From Desulfovibrio sp. (GTDB lineage Bacteria > Desulfobacterota > Desulfovibrionia > Desulfovibrionales > Desulfovibrionaceae), in NCBI GenBank assembly GCA_024683955.1, contig JAIKXS010000058.1:1-32592 (forward strand): DNA of 32,592 bases, read 5' to 3'. Below the pieces are notes generated by a model. That model was given only the letters and a program-made list of their open reading frames with translations, made no database searches and had not been told where the DNA came from. Every line of letters begins with the position of its first letter. The stretch's first letter is position 1. Shown here piece after piece: positions 26,093 through 32,592 of this stretch. The translations under genes were made by a program, and so were the position numbers.

Positions 26093-26872
26093 TCAGACGA
26101 GTTCGGCCTCAGCCTTTCCCAGATCCTCAAAGACCCGCCAAGGCTTCCGCTCTTCAGAAGCCAGGTCTTCAAGCCTTGCCTCTCCGCTCAGCACAAGAAC
26201 AAAATCAATACCGGCGTTTTCTGCAAGTTTTTTATCCGTGCTCAGCCTGTCCCCCACCATTACCATGTCTTTTTTATCGTAGCGTTCAAGTAACGGGGCC
26301 AGTACCATGGGATCGGGCTTTCCAAAAATATGCTCGGGACGCCTTCCAGTGGCTGTTTCGTACAAGGCAAGCATGCTGCCGACATCTGGCAGGGGACCTT
26401 CCGGCGAGGGGCAAACAAGATCCGGATGCGTTGCCAGAAAACGCACCTCCTTTCTCTGCAGAATAAGGGCCGAACGGGCCAGTTTCTCATACGTAAGCTC
26501 CGTATCATAGGCGAGAACAACCGCTTCCGCCTCCTCCGCTGTCTCGCGTAATTCTGGCATATATTCATGAAGCTCACGAGAGAAATCTCGATTGGCAACA
26601 AGATATATATTGGTGCAGTGAGTTTTCCTCAAAAAATTCACAAGAGGTCGTGCAGGTGAAAGCAAAACATCAAGTGTTGCAGGAATTCCCATATTATTAA
26701 GCTTATCTACATACGTAGTAAGGGACTTTGATGTATTATTGCTCAAAAAATAGAAATCAAAGTTTTTCCAGTAATTTGTAATAAAACGAACTGCACCGAC
26801 AATCGGATGATTGCCAAGGTATACGGTTCCATCCATATCAAGGACAATACATTTTTTCTTTGAAAAGCTCAT
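26093..26872 (-). CDS. HAD-superfamily phosphatase (NagD-like, class IIA)
   Basis: 259 residues. The nucleophile motif LDMDGTVYLGNHPI (Asp12, Asp14), motif II in FLSNNTSKS (44-50), the cap domain, and the late GKPDPMVLAPLLERYD and VMVGDRLSTDKKLAENAG motifs are all present. Class IIA enzymes remove phosphate from small metabolites such as 2-phosphoglycolate, glycerol phosphate or nucleotides. The glp genes next door, on the other strand, hint at a glycerol or phosphoglycolate role, but this is only context. The start at 26872 lacks a strong ribosome-binding site. Confidence 0.9.
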   Translation of the reverse strand: MSFSKKKCIVLDMDGTVYLGNHPIVGAVRFITNYWKNFDFYFLSNNTSKSLTTYVDKLNNMGIPATLDVLLSPARPLVNFLRKTHCTNIYLVANRDFSRELHEYMPELRETAEEAEAVVLAYDTELTYEKLARSALILQRKEVRFLATHPDLVCPSPEGPLPDVGSMLALYETATGRRPEHIFGKPDPMVLAPLLERYDKKDMVMVGDRLSTDKKLAENAGIDFVLVLSGEARLEDLASEERKPWRVFEDLGKAEAELV

Positions 26873-27323
26873 ATTTTTTTGCGGCGCTGATCCTCCGACT
26901 CATGCGGTGAAAAAAAAGCCGCCCTCCTTAGTGTATCATGAGCCCGTGAGCAGATAACCGTGGAAATACGATCAGACTCTCGAGACTATTGTCGATTATC
27001 GGCGTTTTCGGGAGCCCCCGGCAGCCGATTTTTCGGCCGGGGCCCAGATTTATAACCTCGTTACGAATTTTCATCATTATCTGAGCGACCGAGATAGAGT
27101 ACAGCCTATTTTACGACTTGAGAAGAGACTTTCCCGGCACTGTTCCAATGGTTATCCTCCTCCTTTCCACATTGAAGAAAAAACGCATGTATGCTAAGTT
27201 TTTTTAATTAAATCGAGGAAAAAACGCCCTTCCGCTGCCCGATTCCTTGCCGTGTAGTGTGGCCCCTCAAGTCCATGACACACTCGCTACGTCATCTTCT
27301 TTACGGCGGCAAAGGAGTATAGA
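26873..27323. other. Intergenic region with a start-less open frame
   Basis: Separates the HAD gene and glpA. On the plus strand, 26958-27197 is open for 79 codons between two stops, reading for example ETIVDYRRFREPPAADFSAG and LVTNFHHYLSDRDRVQPILR. It has no ATG, GTG or TTG in frame, so it is a remnant or chance. I do not recognise it. The glpA promoter probably lies at its end. Confidence 0.35.
27172..27200 (+). promoter_or_regulatory. Candidate glpA promoter
   Basis: TTGAAG (27172-27177), a 17-bp spacer and TAAGTT (27195-27200) precede glpA by about 125 bp. The -10 match is weak. No operator was recognised. Confidence 0.3.
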
Positions 27324-28940
27324 ATGCAACGTCTATCAACCACTGTGCTTGTCGTCGGCGGCGGCGCCACAGGCATTGGGACGCTTAGAGATCTGAGCAT
27401 GCGTGGTATATCGGCGATACTCGTCGAGCAGGGAAGCCTTGCCCACGGAACCAGCTCCCGTTTTCACGGTCTTCTTCATAGCGGTGCCCGTTACGCCGTG
27501 AACGATGTTGTCTCGGCCAGGGAATGTATTGAAGAGAACACCATTCTCAAAAAAATCGGCCATCAGTGCATTGAACAGACTGAAGGCTTTTTTGTTGCGC
27601 TTCCTGAAGATGACGAATCCTACATCGGCTCCTGGGCTGATGCCTGCACTGCAGCAGGCATCCAGACAGATGAGGTGGACGTCAATGAGGCCTGTTCCAT
27701 AGAGCCGGAGCTCTCGAAAAAAGCGGTTCGTGTCTTCCGGGTCCCGGACTCCTGCGTTGACGGTTTCCGTCTCGTCGTCCACAACGCCATGAGTGCAAAA
27801 CGTCATGGGGGACGCATTCTGCAGTACCACCGACTTGTTTCTATCCACCAGGAACAGGGAAACATAACAGGGGCCACCGTTGAAAACACACGGGACGGGA
27901 GCCGTCTTGAAATCGACTGTTCGGCCATTATCAGCGCCGCCGGTTCCTGGGCCGGTGAAGTCTGCTCAAAGGCCGGCCTTGACGTACCCGTTTCACCAGA
28001 CCGTGGAACACTCCTCGTCTTTAATCACCGCTTTACCTCACGGGTTGTGAACCGCCTTCACCCCGGTTCTGACGGCGACATTTTTGTTCCTCATGGCTCA
28101 ATAACAATTCTTGGCACAACGTCCGTGCCTACAAGCCGCCCCGACGACACCGCGCCGACCGAAGAAGAAGTTTTACGACTTCTTGATATCGGTGAACCGC
28201 TTTTTCCGAACCTGCGTACCTACCGCATCCTCAGAGCTTTTGCCGGAACGCGTCCGCTCTATACCCCAAAGGGGACGGCCACGGGCCGCGGTGCAAGCCG
28301 CAATTTCCAGGTATTTGACCATGCGAAGGACGGTCTCTCGGGATTTTTCTCCATCTTCGGCGGAAAATTGACGACATACAGACTTATGGCAGAACGCGTG
28401 ACAGACGCCTGTGCCGCCTATCTCGGGATTTCAGCCCCCTGTACAACCCATTTGGAGCCCCTTGTTCCCGACCCCGATCCGGATGTTCTTGCCAAGGCCG
28501 CTCGTTATTTCCCTGTATCGGATCTTTCCCTCCTTGCCGACCGCGCCGGGGATGACCTTATACCCATCCTCAACCTCGCGGAAGCCTGCGCCTCAGAAGG
28601 AGAGGGCGCCAATCCCCTCCTCTGTGACTGTGAAATGGTATCGCTTGCCGAGGTGGAACATGTTGCCAGAGCCGACGATACCTACTCGTTGACCGACATA
28701 CGGCTCCGTACACGCCTTGGCATGGGGACCTGTCAGGGGACCTTCTGTACTGTACGAGCCATCAATGCCATGTATGAACATGATCTTCTTCCCGCCAAGG
28801 ATCCGCTGCTCTCTATCAGAGACTTTCTCGATGAACGGTTCCGCGGTATACGTACAACCTTCTGGGGAACACAGGCGCAGGAAATGGAATTAAGCCATGC
28901 CATCTACGCAGGAGTACTGAATCTTGACACAGCTCTGTAA
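27324..28940 (+). CDS. glpA: Anaerobic glycerol-3-phosphate dehydrogenase, subunit A
   Basis: 538 residues, close to the length of E. coli GlpA. The FAD-binding loop VLVVGGGATGIGTLRDLSMR (8-27) and HGTSSRFHGLLHSGARYA are typical of FAD-dependent glycerol-3-phosphate dehydrogenases. The C-terminus has a BFD-like [2Fe-2S] domain with Cys motifs LLCDCE and GMGTCQGTFC. It oxidises sn-glycerol-3-phosphate to dihydroxyacetone phosphate on the inner face of the membrane and passes electrons through GlpB and GlpC to quinone. AAAGGAG lies before the ATG at 27324. The glpB start overlaps its last 17 nt. Confidence 0.96.
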   Translation: MQRLSTTVLVVGGGATGIGTLRDLSMRGISAILVEQGSLAHGTSSRFHGLLHSGARYAVNDVVSARECIEENTILKKIGHQCIEQTEGFFVALPEDDESYIGSWADACTAAGIQTDEVDVNEACSIEPELSKKAVRVFRVPDSCVDGFRLVVHNAMSAKRHGGRILQYHRLVSIHQEQGNITGATVENTRDGSRLEIDCSAIISAAGSWAGEVCSKAGLDVPVSPDRGTLLVFNHRFTSRVVNRLHPGSDGDIFVPHGSITILGTTSVPTSRPDDTAPTEEEVLRLLDIGEPLFPNLRTYRILRAFAGTRPLYTPKGTATGRGASRNFQVFDHAKDGLSGFFSIFGGKLTTYRLMAERVTDACAAYLGISAPCTTHLEPLVPDPDPDVLAKAARYFPVSDLSLLADRAGDDLIPILNLAEACASEGEGANPLLCDCEMVSLAEVEHVARADDTYSLTDIRLRTRLGMGTCQGTFCTVRAINAMYEHDLLPAKDPLLSIRDFLDERFRGIRTTFWGTQAQEMELSHAIYAGVLNLDTAL

Positions 28941-30231
28941 ACACTTTTCAAGTGATGTGCTCATCATAGGGTCCGGCATCGCAGGACTCACGGCAGCCAT
29001 TTCCGCGAGGCAAAGCGGGGTGTCTGTCATTCTTGTCTCCAAAGGTGCCGGCACATATGCCATAAGCAGTGGATGCATAGATCTGCTCGGCTATGTTGCA
29101 AACAAGAACGGAACTGAAGCGGTGGAGGCCCCCCTTTCCGCACTTCCTCTCCTGCCGAAGGACCATCCGTATAGTCTCCTTGGAAAAGATGCTGTTCTCC
29201 AGGCCATCTCATTTTTCAGTGACATTCTTGAACGTCAAAAGGCTCCGTATACGGCGGGCAAAACCGAAGAAGGGGCTCCGAAAAACACGCTTCTTCCGAC
29301 CATCCTCGGGACCGTAAAACCAAGTTATCTGATCCCGAAAACACACGATTCCACGCCCCTCTTTAACGGCAAAAAAATTCTTGTTGCAGGTGTTTCGGGT
29401 CTTAGAGACATGAGTCCGAAGCTCTGTCGGGACGGACTGCGCCGGCAGGCAGGCCTCGGCGACAAGGAAATGGACACGGTTCTCCTTCCCGCCCCCCTCA
29501 ACGGCCTTCACCGCAGTCTTTCAACCCTTGACCTTGCCCGCTTTGTCGATACAAAGGAAGGAGAGACCTGGCTTGAAACATCCCTTGGACGTCTTGCGCC
29601 TCTCTACGACTGTGTTCTTCTGCCGCCCATTCTGGGGACAAAAAACGGCGGAGAACCTGCGGAACGCCTAGAAAAACGCCTTGGAACGCGACTTCTGGAA
29701 CTGCTGTCCATTCCTCCCGGTGTTGGGGGAATCCGCCTGCATAAAGCACTCATGCAGGAGGCAAGAGATCTTGGCATCCGTTTCCTGGAAAACGTGGATA
29801 TCTCGGCCGCCGTTCTTTCGGGATCAACAGCCACCTGTGTTACAACGCAGGGAACAAGCCCAGAACGCCTTCTTGCAAGCAGCTTTATCCTGGCAACGGG
29901 GGGGATTCTCGGTGGCGGCCTTACAAGCTATCCGGACCGCATCGAAGAAAAAATTTTCCGTCTTCCCGTTGACGCGCCATCCGGACTATCTCGTACTAAT
30001 GCTCACATCTTTGACCAGCATCCCGTCCAGTCTGTCGGTGTTCGTGTTGACGCACATCTCCGTCCTGCAGAAAAAGACACCTGCCTTCTCAACAACGTTT
30101 TTCTCGCGGGAAGAATTCTCGGGGGCTACGATCATGGACACGAAAAAAGCGGGCACGGGGTGGCCATCACAACAGGATATATGGCGGGAATATTCGCTGC
30201 TAGGCACGCAAAGGAATCACATGGCGTATAA
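28924..30231 (+). CDS. glpB: Anaerobic glycerol-3-phosphate dehydrogenase, subunit B
   Basis: 435 residues of the GlpB family: a flavin-binding loop DVLIIGSGIAGLTAAISARQ (11-30), the segment YAISSGCIDLLGYV, and the late ATGGILGGGLTSYPDRIEE with FLAGRILGGYDHGHEKSGHG. It is the second flavoprotein of the GlpABC complex and relays electrons to GlpC. The start is read as TTG at 28924, preceded by AGGAG nine bases upstream inside the glpA end, so the two genes overlap by 17 nt and are translationally coupled. A GTG farther in has no site. Confidence 0.93.
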   Translation: MTQLCKHFSSDVLIIGSGIAGLTAAISARQSGVSVILVSKGAGTYAISSGCIDLLGYVANKNGTEAVEAPLSALPLLPKDHPYSLLGKDAVLQAISFFSDILERQKAPYTAGKTEEGAPKNTLLPTILGTVKPSYLIPKTHDSTPLFNGKKILVAGVSGLRDMSPKLCRDGLRRQAGLGDKEMDTVLLPAPLNGLHRSLSTLDLARFVDTKEGETWLETSLGRLAPLYDCVLLPPILGTKNGGEPAERLEKRLGTRLLELLSIPPGVGGIRLHKALMQEARDLGIRFLENVDISAAVLSGSTATCVTTQGTSPERLLASSFILATGGILGGGLTSYPDRIEEKIFRLPVDAPSGLSRTNAHIFDQHPVQSVGVRVDAHLRPAEKDTCLLNNVFLAGRILGGYDHGHEKSGHGVAITTGYMAGIFAARHAKESHGV

Positions 30232-30602
30232 ACGCGAAACCTGCGGTCGGCGGGCAGTGCTACCAATCACGACGCCCTGATACATAATGACGGGATGATC
30301 ATGATCCTTGAAATAAACGGTAAGAGCATGCCTCAAAAACAGAGTCTTGCCGGTTCAGCTCTTGACCGCGAATATAACGACATTCACTATCCGCTTCGGC
30401 ATGCCCCTCCTGATCGGCGGCATGACTGTTGGTGACAGGTTCTGCCGCAACGAACCTGAAAAATTGATCCTGGAGTAGTTCCACTGTGTCAGTCCGTGGA
30501 GACGGAGGGAACTGGCCCTTCGTACAAGGAATCCGACAGGGAAACACTTCCGCCAACGAGACAGCCGTTCCAGGACTTTCCTGGAATTCTGCGCTAAACA
30601 CT
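30232..30602. other. Gap between glpB and glpC
   Basis: About 370 bp, unusual inside a glp operon. Two short overlapping plus-strand frames are seen. One from ATG 30295 gives 44 residues; a second, in a shifted frame, reads GMPLLIGGMTVGDRFCRNEP and ends near 30480. This could be the scar of a lost small gene. A GTG at 30486 with GGAG upstream would extend glpC by 39 residues. Confidence 0.35.
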
Positions 30603-31796
30603 ATGAGCATACATCTTAATCCTGATAACTGCCTTGCCTGTACAACATGTGTTGTGCACTGTCCGGTTGCTGCAGCCACGCCTGCCTTTTCCGGCCCGAG
30701 GATGATCGGCCCCGGCTTTGAGCGATTCCGACTCCTTGGCCTCTGTGAAGACAGGTCTCTGACATATTGTGCGAACTGCAAAAACTGCGAGATTGCCTGT
30801 CCGCAGAATGTCCCGGTGGCAACGATCAATATGCTGGCCCGATTTGCCCAGTGCAGGGAGGAGCCTCCTTCCTTCAGGGACTGGATTCTCGCCCACGGAG
30901 AAATCATTGCCAGATTTCTGAGCTTTATTCCCGCCAGACTCAAAAATTTCGGCATGGGCCTTGGTCCGGTACGAAATCTTCTCGACGTCATCGGCATTGC
31001 GAAGGAATGCCCCATGCCTTCCTTTGCCAAGGTATCTCTACGCTCCCTCTTCGCCCATTCTGCCAACCTTGAGACCACAAAAAAATGCCTGGCCTATTTT
31101 CCGGGCTGCTACACAAACTACTACGACCCCAAGACTGGTCTCGACGTCATCTGGCTGCTCAGAAAGGCAGGATACCACGTCATCATTCCGCAGGAATTTG
31201 TCTGTTGTGGCATCCCGCTTGTAAGCGGCGGTTTTGAGGAAGACGCAAAAAAGAACGCCACAATAAACGCCAGGGTGCTGGCCGATCTCGCAAAAAAGGG
31301 GATTCCCGTCATCACATCCTGTCCAAGCTGTCGCCTTATGCTCTCGAGAGAAATGAAAGAACTATTTCCCGAGATTATTGACGAATTCGGGGAACCCGTT
31401 ATTGAGGACTGCATGGATGTTTTCACCCGTCTTGTTGAAAGCGGAGAACTCTCTCCAAATACACGGGAAAGGAACATTGAAGCGATATACCATGCCCCCT
31501 GTCATCTGCGCGCTCTTGGAGGCGGACTGCCGGGATTCGAACTTCTTGCCAGTCTCCCGCACTCGCATCTGCAAAATGCCAACGCAGGCTGTTGCGGAAT
31601 TTCGGGAAGCTACGGCTTTAAGAAAGAAAAATATGACATTGCGCAAAAAGTCGGAAACGACCTTTTTATGAGTGTTACCGAAAGCAAATGTTCCCTTGTA
31701 CTGAGTGAGTGCGGAACCTGTCGGCTCCAAATTACGGGAAATACAAATATACCAAGCCTTCACCCTGTTTCTGTTCTGCGTTCCTTATGTGCCTAG
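30603..31796 (+). CDS. glpC: Anaerobic glycerol-3-phosphate dehydrogenase, iron-sulfur subunit C
   Basis: 397 residues from ATG 30603, matching the usual GlpC length. Two [4Fe-4S] motifs open the protein (Cys10, 13, 16, 20 and Cys56, 59, 62, 66). Two CCG-type cysteine modules follow (FPGCYTNYYDPKTG, FVCCGIPLVSGG, TSCPSCRLML; later HAPCHLRALGGG, GCCGISGSYGF, ECGTCRLQI), as in heterodisulfide reductase-like and succinate-quinone-type subunits. It anchors the dehydrogenase at the membrane and hands electrons to the quinone pool. A GTG start at 30486 with a fair ribosome-binding site would add 39 residues with no family counterpart. I prefer the shorter form but the start is not settled. Confidence 0.93.
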   Translation: MSIHLNPDNCLACTTCVVHCPVAAATPAFSGPRMIGPGFERFRLLGLCEDRSLTYCANCKNCEIACPQNVPVATINMLARFAQCREEPPSFRDWILAHGEIIARFLSFIPARLKNFGMGLGPVRNLLDVIGIAKECPMPSFAKVSLRSLFAHSANLETTKKCLAYFPGCYTNYYDPKTGLDVIWLLRKAGYHVIIPQEFVCCGIPLVSGGFEEDAKKNATINARVLADLAKKGIPVITSCPSCRLMLSREMKELFPEIIDEFGEPVIEDCMDVFTRLVESGELSPNTRERNIEAIYHAPCHLRALGGGLPGFELLASLPHSHLQNANAGCCGISGSYGFKKEKYDIAQKVGNDLFMSVTESKCSLVLSECGTCRLQITGNTNIPSLHPVSVLRSLCA

Positions 31797-31909
31797 CTCG
31801 CTTCCGGAATCAGGATTTTTTCTGTGCGTATCAATGTTTATCAAGTACATAACAACATGGCTTAATCGCAAAAAAATGTACAACCTATATTCTATATAAA
31901 GGATACGAC

Positions 31910-32167
31910 ATGCCTCTCTATGATTTTTGCTGCGAAAACTGCGGTAAAGAATTCGAAGATATCGTAAAAAACGAATCAAGCATCAATCCAAGCTGTCCGT
32001 CCTGCGGTTCAAACAAAACCACAAGGAAAGTTTCTGCACCTAGCCCCCTTAAAACAGGCGCATTTCCCTTTAAACCGGGCCCCGTGCGTCCCCTTGGAAA
32101 CGGCGGACCATCGTGCGGAGGAAGCTGCGGAACGGGTTCATGCCCCATGAGCGACACAGCCGACTGA
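31910..32167 (+). CDS. FmdB-family zinc-ribbon protein
   Basis: 85 residues. The N-terminus MPLYDFCCENCGKEFEDIVK and CPSCGSNKTTRKVSAP form the zinc ribbon of the FmdB family (CxxC at about 8-11 and 29-32). The tail is rich in Gly, Pro and Cys (CGGSCGTGSCP). FmdB was named from a formamidase operon regulator in Methylophilus, but the role of the many short homologues is unknown. ATG at 31910 follows AAAGGATACGAC. It is 113 bp after glpC and probably a separate unit, ending at the terminator at 32221. Confidence 0.88.
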   Translation: MPLYDFCCENCGKEFEDIVKNESSINPSCPSCGSNKTTRKVSAPSPLKTGAFPFKPGPVRPLGNGGPSCGGSCGTGSCPMSDTAD

Positions 32168-32220
32168 TACGCTATAAATCTTCCGGCAAGCCCCCGTAAA
32201 GATGCAAGGACATCACCGAC

Positions 32221-32250
32221 AGAAGCCCCCAAGGATAAATGGGGGCTTCT
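32221..32250 (+). terminator. Intrinsic terminator after the FmdB-family gene
   Basis: AGAAGCCCCCA-AGGATAAA-TGGGGGCTTCT: a perfect 11-bp stem followed by GTGTTTCGGT. The T-run is short, but the stem is strong and correctly placed. Confidence 0.75.
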
Positions 32251-32592
32251 GTGTTTCGGTGACTTGTAACGACCATACCGCAAGTAGCCAGATACGGCCT
32301 CTCGCCAAGACATATCCTTCCTTCTTCCCATTCCTTGCATTTGTCTATCGCCTAACGTATCATCCTCTAAGTTTAGCCATAAGGCCCCTTGCTTTAGCAA
32401 TAAGGATATGACCTAACACATATTTAATTCAACGTTAGTCTGTTTTTACCACTCAACTATACTATCTTACTCCCTACAGGGAGAAGATACAAAAAAAACG
32501 CTATAACATCACTTATTATAAAAAAATTTCACACAATACAAATAAATTACTTCAATCTTAGTATAAATACATTATTTTCTTAATGTATCTCA
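32251..32592. other. AT-rich right edge without a gene
   Basis: No coding frame can be supported. From about 32400 the sequence becomes strongly AT-rich. A perfect 8-bp inverted repeat with 6-nt spacer (ATACATTA-TTTTCT-TAATGTAT, 32567-32588) sits at the very end and could be an operator or promoter of the next gene outside the window. Confidence 0.4.

Noticed and set aside
30299..31078. 259-codon minus-strand frame across the glpC start
   Set aside because: Mostly antisense to the iron-sulfur motifs of glpC; no recognisable domain.

Overview
The window looks like a chromosomal segment of an anaerobic Desulfovibrionaceae-type bacterium. That is inferred from gene content and protein flavour: groES-groEL, an FmdE-type protein fused to a molybdopterin-binding domain, a TRAP transporter, anaerobic GlpABC and an FmdB zinc ribbon. 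No rRNA or tRNA is present to confirm it. I saw no CRISPR array, prophage or plasmid hallmark.

Left part (1-8150) is a patchwork of core genes separated by decayed insertion sequences. It opens with the 3' end of a transposase. Two collapsed IS605-like elements (299-1148 and 5740-6707) each keep a tnpB tail on the minus strand, a divergent tnpA remnant on the plus strand and an end hairpin. A third relic (7756-7985) keeps only the tnpB tail and right end. Between them lie rpmB (L28), groES-groEL with a terminator, an ACT-domain protein and tatA, all on the minus strand. About 1.4 kb (1568-2974) has no convincing gene.

Middle part (8158-20548): a D,D-carboxypeptidase with an unusual Lys/Arg/Ser-rich tail; an FmdE-molybdopterin-binding fusion; a tight operon of a SAM methyltransferase, a YcaO-TPR protein and gpsA behind a hairpin-rich leader; a lone HlyD-type adaptor; a lipoprotein; a two-RCK potassium channel; and metY, convergent with the channel across a shared terminator.

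Right part (20549-32592): a TRAP transporter (dctP, terminator, dctQ, dctM), a secreted endonuclease I beside an AT-rich stretch, a NagD-like HAD phosphatase, glpA-glpB-glpC and an FmdB-family protein, ending in AT-rich DNA.

Metabolically, gpsA makes glycerol-3-phosphate for lipids and GlpABC oxidises it anaerobically towards the quinone pool, so both directions of the DHAP/G3P couple are present. The best candidate for undescribed biology is the methyltransferase-YcaO-TPR pair: YcaO enzymes activate peptide backbone amides, but no precursor peptide or TfuA partner is visible nearby. The IS605 relics hold fossil TnpB right ends with three different adjacent guide-position sequences.
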